Source: JAHWKS01 sp964458385
GTDB taxonomy: Bacteria > Planctomycetota > Planctomycetia > Pirellulales > Pirellulaceae
Reading direction: 5' to 3'
Length of the DNA: 49,652 bases
Assembly: GCA_964458385.1 (NCBI GenBank)
Contig: CAYWIS010000019.1
Span: 1-49,652, forward strand
Made by a program: the position numbers and the translations under genes
Shown: positions 26,631 through 35,303 of the stretch, piece after piece
Position numbering within the stretch: the stretch's first letter is position 1
How the letters are laid out: every line of letters starts with the position of its first letter
The notes under the pieces: model-generated
What the model was told of the DNA's origin: nothing
What the model saw: the letters and a program-made list of their open reading frames with translations, nothing else
Database searches by the model: none

Positions 26631-27772
26631 ATGAGATTCGCAATCGCTCTTTGTGGCTTTCCCTTGGTTGTGTTTTTAACGACGGTTCACACCTCTGCGC
26701 TCCTGGCGCAATCGGCGGGAGCCGCCGATTGGGTGCGCGTGGTGGAAGACGACCGGGCGATCAAGATCGAAACCGAGCAATTGGAAGCGGTCATCCCCAA
26801 AAAGGATCCCAAGCACTGGATGACGGGCATTGAGAAGGGATCCTTCCTCGACAAGGCTACCGGCTTTCGCGAAGTTGGCGACGGCCTGATGGTGGTCGAC
26901 TGGCTGATGGAGGCCGGCAGCGATGACGCCTGGGCCGATCAGGTGGAGGCTCCTGACGGTCACGGTGTGGGCCGCTACCGCTGGTACGAGAATGAAACGG
27001 ATCCGGCGCAGCGCGAATACGCGCGCATGGCGCATGGCTCCAGCCATCGCAAACGCGTGGTCGAAGGCCCGCAGTTGTGCCATCGGATGAAGCCGGTTCA
27101 GCCCGAAGTCATCCGCGGGCGGGATTTTTTGGCGGTCAAGACCACCTATCAATACGAATACGCTGCTCCCGGCCGCAAACCAGGCTCGCGGTGGACGCAA
27201 CTGATTGTCTTTCCCAAGGGCGAGCGATACTTCTTCCTCATGGACCGCATTGACAGTGTGAACGACTCTGACGAGATGTTCCTTCGCAACGATACGCCCG
27301 GTTGCATCCGTCATAATCAGGGGGACACGTTCAGTGAGATTTACCTCAGTTACTTAAGCGGTCCCAACGGGGTGCGCATTCCCGCACAAGAGTTCTTCAC
27401 GCCGTTCCCGCCCGATTTGAAGTTTGGCTATCGCCGCGACACGCACCGCACGCCCGAGCATTTCATTCGCGCCTACCGGGTGCGTGATCCCAAGACCGGC
27501 CGCGATGGGCCTTGGCTGGCCGGTATGACGCTGGAGCCTTCCGTGGTTTACGAGGCGTGGTGCAGCCAGCGGCCCGGCGACATCATCGTGATGATCGAGG
27601 AGNNNNNNNNNNAGAAATCCACGGCCGTCCGGTGAAAGCGGGAGAGTCGTTTCAGGCGGCCCACATTGTGGGTTGGTTCGACTCGATCGAAGCGATGCAC
27701 GAAGTATACGACCGCTATAAGGGGCATACGGGCCTGGCGGCCGACGCCTCGGGGTGGAAGCTGATCAAATAA
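26631..27772 (+). CDS. Secreted planctomycete protein of unknown function, interrupted by assembly gap
   Basis: About 380 aa from ATG 26631 with GGAAGG upstream and a signal peptide (RFAIALCGFPLVVFLTTVHTSALLAQS). Conserved segments include HWMTGIEKGSFLDKATGFR, PQLCHRMKPVQPEVIRGRDF, FPKGERYFFLMDRIDSVN, GCIRHNQGDTFSEIYLSYL and DGPWLAGMTLEPSVVYEAWC. The 10-N gap at 27603-27612 falls near residue 324. The frame before and after the gap differs, but the two sides (MIEE and EIHGRPVKAGESFQAAHIVG) look nearly contiguous in this family, so the gene is probably intact in the organism. The family is common in Planctomycetes/Verrucomicrobia; no function is known to me. Probably co-transcribed with DUF1501. 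Confidence 0.75.
27603..27612. other. Assembly gap (10 N)
   Basis: A run of ten undetermined bases inside the secreted protein gene. It is a scaffold join of unknown true length; the reading-frame change across it is therefore not evidence of a mutation. Confidence 0.99.
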
Positions 27773-27846
27773 ACAAGCGCAAGACGGCGTTTGCCTTGCC
27801 AACGCACAGGCGTTGACAGAGAAACGGACCCCACCGCTCCCACGGG

Positions 27847-28218
27847 CGGGGCATGTAGGAAACACGCGGCCCGAGCGGAACTGGCGCGCCAAACGATCGA
27901 GATGATCGAACGTGGCCATTATACGCTTGCCGATGGCCGCACGGTCGACATCGGTCCGGCCGTCCGATCGAGACGCTCTGCCGTCGCTCTGAGTATGTTC
28001 TTGCTTTGGCGGCGGCGCAGGAATGCGATTGCTTAATTCTGGGCGCCTGGGGATGTGGCGTATTCCGGAACGATCCGCGCCTTGTGGCCGGTGCTTTTCG
28101 CCGCCATTGGTACGAGGGGGACTGGAGGCGCCGTTTTCGGCGGATCGTGTTCTCTGTGTTTGACGTTTCTCCAACCCAAGAGACCTTCCGCACTTTCCAG
28201 CGGACGTTGGCGGAATAA
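27847..28218 (+). pseudogene. Internally deleted TIGR02452 (PARG-like macrodomain) relic
   Basis: Two pieces of one family are joined with the middle missing. Piece 1 (27847 to about 27965) reads RAELARQTIEMIERGHYTLADGRTVDIGPAV, the N-terminus of TIGR02452/DUF2263 proteins. Piece 2 (about 27980-28218, another frame) reads EYVLALAAAQECDCLILGAWGCGVFRNDPRLV followed by GAFRRHWYEGDWRRRFRRIVFSVFD, the C-terminus. Roughly 150 residues between them are absent, including the GGG-x(6-8)-QEE catalytic signature expected of this microbial poly(ADP-ribose) glycohydrolase-type macrodomain. The product cannot be active. It lies between a secreted gene and cydA. Confidence 0.78.
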
Positions 28219-28381
28219 CGGCGGCGCCCAAGCATCGCATGAGCAGGATGGGCTGGTCGCCTGTTCTGGCGGGCTGCGCATGGTCAAGGAAGGGCGGGCG
28301 CGGATGCGCGTATGCGTTTGCCTGGTGGGCATTGCGATGTTGGTTGCGGCGGCTCATTGACGCGCGCTGTACTGGGCCTCC

Positions 28382-28410
28382 TTACCGACTAGAGCGGGAC
28401 ACTTTAGAAT
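28382..28410 (+). promoter_or_regulatory. Putative promoter of cydAB
   Basis: TTACCG, 17-base spacer, TAGAAT (28405-28410), 31 bases before the cydA ATG. A TAGAAT -10 recurs elsewhere in this window (46124, and 48025 inside or near a start). Confidence 0.4.
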
Positions 28411-28441
28411 AGTGGCGAAGGTTTTTCCTCCTGACGCCTCC

Positions 28442-29755
28442 ATGGATAGCCTGCTTGCAGCCCGCCTTCAGATGACTGTGTCGCTCGCCTTTCATATGGT
28501 GTATGCGGCCGTGGGGATCGGGTTGCCTCTTCTTCTGGTGATTGTCGAAGGGCTCTACCTGCGCACGGGGCGCCCCCACTACAAGGCGTTGGCCAAGAAG
28601 TGGGCCAAGGTCACCGGCCTGTTGTTCGCCGTGGGAGCGGTCTCGGGCACGGCGTTGTCCTTTGAGCTGGGGCTGCTCTGGCCAAGTTATATGGAAGTGC
28701 TAGGGGCCGTGGTCGGCCATATCTTTGGTTTGGAGGGCTTTGCCTTTTTTCTCGAAGCGATCTTCATCGGCCTCTATCTGTATGGTTGGGACCGCTTAAG
28801 CGCCGTGGCGCACTGGTGGTGCGGCGTGGTGATTGCGGTCAGCGGAATGCTCTCGGGAGTGCTTGTGTTGGGTGTGAACGCCTGGATGCATCAGCCCGTA
28901 GGCTTCCAAATGAACGGCTCGCAGGTGACCGTGACCGACCCTGTGGCCATCTTCAAGCAGCCCTTGTGGTTCTATATGGCGTGGCATTCAACGCTGGCTT
29001 GTTACCTGGCGGTGGCGTTCGCCGTGGCTGGCTGGTACGCATGGCGCGCACTGCGAGGGCGGCAAGATGATTACACCCGCTCGGCGCTTGTGGCGGCGAT
29101 GGCCGTGGGCGCCGTGTCGGCGGTGTTACAACCGCTTAGCGGCGACTTACTGGCGAAGTACGTGTTCAAGACCCAGCCCGTCAAGTTCGCCGCTATGGAA
29201 GGCCAGTTCCGCACCGAACGGCATGCGCCTTTGCGCATTGGCGGGTGGCCCGACGAAGAAGCCGGCGTGACTCGGTGGGCCATTGAAATCCCCAGCGGCT
29301 TGAGCTTCCTGGCCACCCATGACCCGGCGGCTGAGGTTCGCGGTCTGGATCAAACGCCCCGTGAGAATTGGCCCAATGTCGAGCTGACGCACTTGGCGTT
29401 TCAGATCATGGTCGCCTCGGGCCTGGCGCTGTTAGCGCTGTCGGCGTGGTTCTGGTGGGCGTACTATTGCCATCGAGATGCGATTCTCCAGCGACAGTGG
29501 CTTTTACGGGCCATCATGCTGGCGTTGCCTTTGGGATTCATTGGCTTGGAGGCTGGTTGGTTTGTGACCGAGGTGGGGCGGCAGCCGTGGATTATTCAAG
29601 GCGTGATGCGCACCCGCGACGCCGTGACACCGGCGCCGGGCGTGCCCGAAATGTTTGCGGCTTTCACGCTGTTGTACGCCGTGCTGGGCGTCACGGTGAT
29701 TGTGTTGTTGCGGCGAATTGCGGCGGCCCCGCAGGCGGACTCGGCGGCGTCGTAG
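28442..29755 (+). CDS. cydA: Cytochrome bd-type ubiquinol oxidase subunit I
   Basis: 437-aa inner-membrane subunit that oxidises quinol and reduces O2, with haems b558, b595 and d. The ATG at 28442 (MDSLLAARLQMTVSLAFHMV) is chosen over a GTG at 28412 because family members start just before this helix. His 19 in LAFHMVY fits the b595 ligand and the His in FYMAWHSTLACYL fits a b558 ligand. GWFVTEVGRQPWIIQGVMRT is the diagnostic late signature. The quinol loop is short, as in the CIO-like bacterial branch. cydB follows with 22 bases between. No cydX or cydCD is seen nearby. Confidence 0.93.
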   Translation: MDSLLAARLQMTVSLAFHMVYAAVGIGLPLLLVIVEGLYLRTGRPHYKALAKKWAKVTGLLFAVGAVSGTALSFELGLLWPSYMEVLGAVVGHIFGLEGFAFFLEAIFIGLYLYGWDRLSAVAHWWCGVVIAVSGMLSGVLVLGVNAWMHQPVGFQMNGSQVTVTDPVAIFKQPLWFYMAWHSTLACYLAVAFAVAGWYAWRALRGRQDDYTRSALVAAMAVGAVSAVLQPLSGDLLAKYVFKTQPVKFAAMEGQFRTERHAPLRIGGWPDEEAGVTRWAIEIPSGLSFLATHDPAAEVRGLDQTPRENWPNVELTHLAFQIMVASGLALLALSAWFWWAYYCHRDAILQRQWLLRAIMLALPLGFIGLEAGWFVTEVGRQPWIIQGVMRTRDAVTPAPGVPEMFAAFTLLYAVLGVTVIVLLRRIAAAPQADSAAS

Positions 29756-29777
29756 TTACCGGGAGGAAACAGTCGTC

Positions 29778-30800
29778 ATGGCCGAATGGCCTGAGATGTG
29801 GGTGGACCTTTCGGCGCTCGTCGCGCTGGTGGGGTTGATGGCCTACGCTCTCTTAGGAGGCGCGGACTTTGGCGGCGGCGTGTGGGATCTTTTCGCCTGG
29901 GGCGAACGACAGAAGGAACAACGACTGGCCATCCAACGCGCCATGGGGCCGGTGTGGGAGGCGAACCACGTCTGGTTGATTTTTGTTTTGGTGGTGCTGT
30001 TTACGTGTTTTCCTCGCGGCTATTCGGTGTTGAGCATCGCTTTGTTCCTGCCGTTCCACCTGGCCTTGCTGGGCATCATGCTGCGCGGGGCGTCGTTTGT
30101 GTTTCGCTCGTATCAAAGCCGGCAGGAAGCAGCGGCGGCCGAAACGAGCGCTTGGGGCGTCGTCTTTGGCGTGGCTTCGCTCATTTCTCCGTTCTTGTTG
30201 GGAACGGCGTTTGGCATTGTGACCGAGGGCGCCATTGAAGTTACCGAGGATCGCGAGGTGGTGTTTTCTCGCCCGGCGCCTTGGTTGTCGCCCTATAGCG
30301 TGACCAACGGCCTTTTGGCCCTGTCGACATGCGCCTACCTGGCGGCGGTTTATCTGACGAACGAAACCGACGGTCCGCTGCGTGAGGACTTTCGCCTGCG
30401 CGCCATCTTTGCCGGCACCCTAACGGCGTTTCTGGCGGGCTTGGTGTTGTTGTTCGCCTGGCAAGAGGCGACGTGGTTCTTTCACCGTCTGCTCAGTTGG
30501 CGCGCGGCGCCGATTGTCGCATTAGGTTTGGTTTGCTTTGCCGGCTCAGCCTGGTCGGTGTTCACACGACGCTACCGGCTTAGCCGACTCTTTGCGGCAA
30601 GCGAAATCGCCTTGCTGCTGCTGGGGTGGGCGGCGGCGCAGTATCCTTACTTGGTCTATCCTGACATTCCTTTCGCCCAGGCTGCGGCGCCCCGGGCGAC
30701 TTTGCAGTTCGTTTTGCTCTCGCTACCCTTTGGCGCGCTGCTGTTGGTTCCCTCGTTGTGGCTGCTGTTCCGGGTCTTTAAATCTCAGCCACAGTTGTAG
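29778..30800 (+). CDS. cydB: Cytochrome bd-type ubiquinol oxidase subunit II
   Basis: 340-aa membrane subunit partnering CydA. ATG 29778 (MAEWPEMWVDLSALVALVGLMAYALLGGADFGGGVWDL) follows a strong GGGAGGAAA ribosome site at 29761. Conserved ADFGGGVWD, MGPVWEANHVWLIF and FPRGYSVLSIALFLPF segments identify the subunit; about eight to nine membrane helices are expected. It forms an operon with cydA and is convergent with the CopZ-like gene. Confidence 0.93.
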   Translation: MAEWPEMWVDLSALVALVGLMAYALLGGADFGGGVWDLFAWGERQKEQRLAIQRAMGPVWEANHVWLIFVLVVLFTCFPRGYSVLSIALFLPFHLALLGIMLRGASFVFRSYQSRQEAAAAETSAWGVVFGVASLISPFLLGTAFGIVTEGAIEVTEDREVVFSRPAPWLSPYSVTNGLLALSTCAYLAAVYLTNETDGPLREDFRLRAIFAGTLTAFLAGLVLLFAWQEATWFFHRLLSWRAAPIVALGLVCFAGSAWSVFTRRYRLSRLFAASEIALLLLGWAAAQYPYLVYPDIPFAQAAAPRATLQFVLLSLPFGALLLVPSLWLLFRVFKSQPQL

Positions 30801-30897
30801 CATGGCGGCGGAGCGGCGAGAGACTTGGCGGCGAATCCTTTGGCTTCCCCACAATCAATTGGGGCGGCAGACGTCCAACAACCGTGGCGCCCGTTGT

Positions 30898-31350
30898 TTA
30901 TGCGCCGACCCCGCCTATGCCACGGAAGTAAAGCCGCTGGACCTCGGCCATGCAGCACCGACCATCGGGGGCTAGCGTGCTGCAACGCGCTTCGGGCGAT
31001 TGGGACTTTGCAAGCAGTTCACGAATGCGGCGGGGAGAACGCTCCTCAATATCCGCTTCCAGATCATCCCGAGTGAAACCGAAGCACGCACAAAGCGGGG
31101 CGGTGGGGTCTTTGGGGTAGACGCTCTGCTGAAGCTCGTTCTCTTCCACGACGCGCTCCAGCAAGTCGAAGTACGCCACGCCCCACCGGGCGAAGGGGCA
31201 AAACCAGGCGGCGTCGCCTAGCTTGGTTCGCGCTGGAGGCTGCACGTGGTGATTCAGCACCGCCTCGCCGACGGCCGTCCCTTGCGAACCACACCGCGGA
31301 CAATAAGCTCGGCCATCGAATTCCGGTTCTCGTACAAACGCCTTGTTCAT
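30898..31350 (-). CDS. CopZ-like zinc-binding/[2Fe-2S] protein
   Basis: 150 aa from ATG 31350 (MNKAFVREPEFDGRAYCPRCGSQG). The N-terminal CPRCGSQGTAVGEAVLNHHV and AAWFCPFARWGVAYFD match the CopZ-type zinc domain. The C-terminal PLCACFGFTRDDLEADIE plus the late GRCCMAEV match a Bfd-like [2Fe-2S] site. Related proteins serve as copper chaperones or electron carriers, but no HMA copper-binding domain is visible here. It is convergent with cydB; two short inverted repeats (30847-30864 and 30877-30898) lie near the 3' ends. Copper delivery to an oxidase would be speculation. Confidence 0.75.
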   Translation of the reverse strand: MNKAFVREPEFDGRAYCPRCGSQGTAVGEAVLNHHVQPPARTKLGDAAWFCPFARWGVAYFDLLERVVEENELQQSVYPKDPTAPLCACFGFTRDDLEADIEERSPRRIRELLAKSQSPEARCSTLAPDGRCCMAEVQRLYFRGIGGVGA

Positions 31351-31497
31351 AAGAGACAATCTACTCACTTTCTTTGCGAGAAACGACCGGCCGCAGCTTG
31401 CATGGGGGCGTTGGGCGGGTTATCGTCCCTGCGGATGCGCTCGTTGCACATCCTTCAAACGAAGCGGCGTCTTCCAAGAACGCGAGGAGCCCGCGCC

Positions 31498-32769
31498 ATG
31501 ACGCACCCCGATGATCGTTCGTCTACCCCTTCACTCACTCGTCGCGCCGCACTGGCCAGGTTCGGCTGTTTGGCAGGCGGCGCGACGTGTATTTTTCCGG
31601 CGCGTCTTGCAAAGTCCGATGACAATCTGATCGCCGGCATTGAGCGATCGGTGATCTTTCCTGGCCGACAAGGTGGAACCACTTGGTTTCACCCGCGGCC
31701 TTGCATGGTCCCCACAAAGAACGGACCGCGGGCCTTGATGACACTTCAGTCGATCACCGGCTCCGACGTATTTGGCCCCGTTCATGAGACGCATTCGACC
31801 GACTTGGGTAAAACTTGGATCGAGCCGCAACCCATTCCCGGTTTAGGGCGTCAATCGCTGGGTGATGATTGGGAAATGGGAGTGTGCGACGTTGTGCCCG
31901 AATATCACCCGCCTACCGGTGTAACGCTGGCGGTGGGGCACAACGTCTATTACAAAAATGGCGTGTTGGCTCAGCCGCAACGCAAACGCTGGCCGGTGTA
32001 TATCGTGCGGCGGCAGGATGGATCGTGGGGCGAGCCACAGCGGTTGGAGTGGGACGATCCTCGCGCTACCGCCATCTACACCAACAACTGCGCCCAGCGC
32101 GTTACGCTTTCCGACGGCGATGTGCTGATGGCCTTCTCGTTTGGCCCCCAGGGACGCGCCTATCGCTCGGCCGCGGTGGCGCGCTGCGCCTTCGACGGCC
32201 AGCGGCTTGTGGTGCGCACGGTCGGTAACGAGATGACCAATACTGCCGGGCGCGGCTTTCTAGAGCCATCACTTACGGAGTTGGACGGCCGGTTCTATTT
32301 GACGCTTCGGGCCGAAGATAACCGCGGCTACGTAAGTTCATCGGACGATGGCCGGCAATGGGAAACGCCGCGGCCCTGGTGCTGGGACGACGGCGAGCCG
32401 TTGACCATGTCGACCACGCAGCAGCATTGGCTACCGCATTCCGACGCCTTGTTCCTGGTCTATACGCGTCGAGCCGAAGAGAATCGAGCCGTCTTCCGTT
32501 GGCGAGCGCCGCTGTACCTGGCCGAGGTGGACCGCGCCACGTTACGACTCAAGCGAGACACCGAACGCGTGGTGCTGCCGATGATTGGCGATGGAATCAA
32601 TCGGCCGCAAGAAGTTGCGCGTATGGGCAACTTTCACACGGTCGCCGCTACGCCCGACGAATCGTGGGTTACCGTGGGAGAAACGCTCCCCGCCAATCAA
32701 TGGCGCGGCGACACGCTGTTAGCCCGCATCCGCTGGTCCCGCCCCAACCGGCTGGCGTTACCGGCATAA
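31498..32769 (+). CDS. Tat-exported sialidase-like (BNR/Asp-box) protein
   Basis: 423 aa from ATG 31498, with AGGAG upstream and a twin-arginine signal (SLTRRAALARFGCLAGGATC). Asp-box-like elements STDLGKTW and SSDDGRQWE mark a six-bladed beta-propeller of the exo-sialidase type. The family cleaves terminal sialic acid or acts on related glycans; catalytic Arg-triad residues could not be confirmed by eye. Downstream homologues in Planctomycetes are common among secreted glycan enzymes. It stands alone, with about 200 non-coding bases after it. Confidence 0.8.
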   Translation: MTHPDDRSSTPSLTRRAALARFGCLAGGATCIFPARLAKSDDNLIAGIERSVIFPGRQGGTTWFHPRPCMVPTKNGPRALMTLQSITGSDVFGPVHETHSTDLGKTWIEPQPIPGLGRQSLGDDWEMGVCDVVPEYHPPTGVTLAVGHNVYYKNGVLAQPQRKRWPVYIVRRQDGSWGEPQRLEWDDPRATAIYTNNCAQRVTLSDGDVLMAFSFGPQGRAYRSAAVARCAFDGQRLVVRTVGNEMTNTAGRGFLEPSLTELDGRFYLTLRAEDNRGYVSSSDDGRQWETPRPWCWDDGEPLTMSTTQQHWLPHSDALFLVYTRRAEENRAVFRWRAPLYLAEVDRATLRLKRDTERVVLPMIGDGINRPQEVARMGNFHTVAATPDESWVTVGETLPANQWRGDTLLARIRWSRPNRLALPA

Positions 32770-32971
32770 CCTCCTCGGGCCTAGGGTGATGCACCGTCGC
32801 TTGGCGCCGTTCTTGCTTGTCCACGCGAGGACGCATGTCGGCGTGTACAATTATTGGCTGGCGGAGTAGGAAACGCCTGGCTGTGGACAATACCTATCGC
32901 AGACGCACATGCGGCCCCGCCTGGCTTTCGTCTTCCACCGCCAGCCGCGTTACGCACGCCAATTACGCGAA

Positions 32972-35026
32972 CTACTTCCAGATTGACCGGGTTTGTTCGC
33001 GGATGTCGGCGCTCTTGGCGGCGGCCTGGTCGGTTTCCCAGTCGGGCTCCTCGCCTATCGTGGCGGCGGCTCGTCGCTCCAGGTGCATTGCAACCTCGGG
33101 CGTGATGAACCTTGTAAGTTGTGCGTAGCCATACAGGTCCGAAGCCGGCCCGCGAGCGGCAAAGTAATAACGCAGCGGATGCGTCACGTAGAGCCAGTCT
33201 TTGGCGCGCGTAAGCGCTACGTAAAATAACCGCCGCTCCTCATCAATTTCCTCGGGATTCTTGGTCGCCAAGTCCGAGGGGATGCACCCATCGGAAGCGT
33301 GCATTACGTAGACCACATCCCACTCAAGCCCTTTGGCCGAGTGAATGGTGCTGAGCACCAGGTAATCTTCATCCAAGAGCGGAGGGCCGGGAAGGTCCTG
33401 CGTGGAAGCAGGGGGATCCAGTGTGATCTCGGCCAGCATGGTGCGGCGATCCGGAAACCGCGCCGCCAATTGCTCTAGTTGCTCCAGGTCGCGCAACCGC
33501 GGGCCAGGATTGTCGTACCGCGTTTCGCACCAGGGCGCGTAGAAAAACCGTGTCAAGTTGACTTGCGCCGCTGTCTGCGTTGGGGGAAGCACCGCCAAAC
33601 GCAAAAGGAAGTCAACCAGCTTGGGCCACTCCTCCTGAGCCGCCGAGGGCACTTTGGTTTTCTTCCACGCGGCGAAATCTCCCTTCGCCTGAAGCAAGGT
33701 TTGCAACAGCTTGCTTGAGGTGCGCGGCCCAATGCCTGGCAGGAGCGTCAACACGCGCTGGCCGGCCACCACATCGCGCGGGTTCTCGGCCAGTCGCAAA
33801 AAGGCGAGCAAATCCTTAACGTGCGCGGCCTCCATGAACTTGAGTCCGCCGTATTTGACGAAGGGAATGTTATGCCGCAGCAATTCTCCTTCGAGCAGGA
33901 TCGAATGATGCGAGGCGCGAAACAGCACCGCCTGCTTTCGCAGGTCGATCCCTGCTTCGCGATGCTCCAAGATCCGCCGCACCAGGAAGTCGGCCTGCTC
34001 CCCTTCATCGTCGCAAGTGACCAGCAGGGGCTTCTGGCCGCCCGTGCGGGTCGACCAGAGCGTCTTGGCGTGACGCTCGCGGGCGGCGGCGATCACCGCG
34101 TTGGTGGCTTCCAAGATTAGGTTCGTGCTGCGGTAGTTTTGCTCTAACTTGACAATCTGTGCGCCGGGAAAGTCTTGGGGAAAATCCAAGATGTTGCGCA
34201 CCGTAGCGGCGCGGAAGGAGTAGATCGCCTGGGCGTCGTCGCCCACCGCCGAAAGGCCAACGCCATCGGGCCTCAGAAGCTTGAGAATCTCAGCTTGAAG
34301 GCGGTTCGTGTCCTGGTACTCGTCCACCAGTACGCAGTCAAAGCGTTCACGCACGCGCCGTCCCGCCTGCTCGTCGGCTAACATTCCTCGCCAGAACAAA
34401 AGCAGATCATCGTAATCGAGCACGGTCGACCGCTCTTTGAGGTCCACATAGGCCTGAAAAAGTTGCTTGAGCGGTTCGGCGTAGTCAACGCACCAGGGGT
34501 AATTGTTAGCAAGCACTTCCTCCAGCGGCAGGCGAGCGTTGACCACATGGCTGTAAATCGCCAGACAGGTCTGCTTCTTAGGGAAGCGTTTGTCGCTCTT
34601 GTCCAATTTCAACTCGGTGCGCACTACGTCGAGCAGGTCTTCCGAGTCGCCGCGGTCGTGAATGGTAAAACTGGGCTCCAGACCAATCAGCGGACCATGT
34701 AACCGCAACAGTCGGGCCGCTGTCGCATGAAAGGTGCCGCCCCATACCGGCTGGCCCGACGCGATACGACCGGCGCCCGCCTGGGTCTGGCGAAGCAACG
34801 TATCAACGCGGCGCAACATCTGGTCGGCCGCCCGGCGGGTGAACGTGAGCAGCAAGATCCGCTGCGGCGGCGTTCCGCGGGCAATCAGATGAGCGACCCG
34901 ATGGACCAGGGTCTTCGTCTTGCCGGTCCCCGCGCCGGCCACAATCAGCAAGGGGCTGTCGCCATGACGCACCGCCTGCTGTTGTGCTTCGTTGAGGCCC
35001 TCAAGAATTTGATCACAACTCCACAT
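32972..35026 (-). CDS. UvrD/PcrA-type SF1 DNA helicase
   Basis: 684-aa ATP-dependent 3'-5' DNA helicase. The motifs are in order: LLIVAGAGTGKTKTLVHRV (Walker A), LLLTFTRRAADQMLRRVD (Ia), DCVLVDEYQDTNRLQ (II), GDDAQAIYSFRAA (III), VKLEQNYRST (IV), STIHSAKGLEWDVVYVM (V) and RRLFYVALTRAKDWLYV (VI). It is slightly shorter than PcrA/UvrD (about 720 aa) and lacks an evident C-terminal Tudor-like tail. It is divergent from recD2. A role in repair or in displacement of RecA is inferred from the family. Confidence 0.92.
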   Translation of the reverse strand: MWSCDQILEGLNEAQQQAVRHGDSPLLIVAGAGTGKTKTLVHRVAHLIARGTPPQRILLLTFTRRAADQMLRRVDTLLRQTQAGAGRIASGQPVWGGTFHATAARLLRLHGPLIGLEPSFTIHDRGDSEDLLDVVRTELKLDKSDKRFPKKQTCLAIYSHVVNARLPLEEVLANNYPWCVDYAEPLKQLFQAYVDLKERSTVLDYDDLLLFWRGMLADEQAGRRVRERFDCVLVDEYQDTNRLQAEILKLLRPDGVGLSAVGDDAQAIYSFRAATVRNILDFPQDFPGAQIVKLEQNYRSTNLILEATNAVIAAARERHAKTLWSTRTGGQKPLLVTCDDEGEQADFLVRRILEHREAGIDLRKQAVLFRASHHSILLEGELLRHNIPFVKYGGLKFMEAAHVKDLLAFLRLAENPRDVVAGQRVLTLLPGIGPRTSSKLLQTLLQAKGDFAAWKKTKVPSAAQEEWPKLVDFLLRLAVLPPTQTAAQVNLTRFFYAPWCETRYDNPGPRLRDLEQLEQLAARFPDRRTMLAEITLDPPASTQDLPGPPLLDEDYLVLSTIHSAKGLEWDVVYVMHASDGCIPSDLATKNPEEIDEERRLFYVALTRAKDWLYVTHPLRYYFAARGPASDLYGYAQLTRFITPEVAMHLERRAAATIGEEPDWETDQAAAKSADIREQTRSIWK

Positions 35027-35303
35027 GCCGATCGGCCGTCCGTGAGGAAAGTAGGGGGCGGGGGAACTCTCTGGGGGCCAGGCTTCAGGGAGGAAGCCCT
35101 TATCAACGGACTTTGTGCGGCGCTGACCGCATGCGTTACCGGTTCTTGTTTCGGGCGCGCACCTCGCTTGGAGCCTTGGCGACTAGAATTCTATCCCACT
35201 TTGCCGCCTTGCGGCGAGACGAGGCTCCCCACCAGAGAACTGCCCCTTGGCGAAGAATCCGTTGACCAAGGACAATAAAGCGAGCTTTCTTACCTACGCC
35301 GTT

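Noticed and set aside
27603..27612. True frameshift in the secreted protein
   Set aside because: The frame change coincides with ten Ns of unknown real length, so it cannot be scored.
28280..28360. 26-codon open frame ending in a hydrophobic stretch before cydA
   Set aside because: Short, no ribosome site, and placed between a pseudogene and the cydA promoter; most likely chance.
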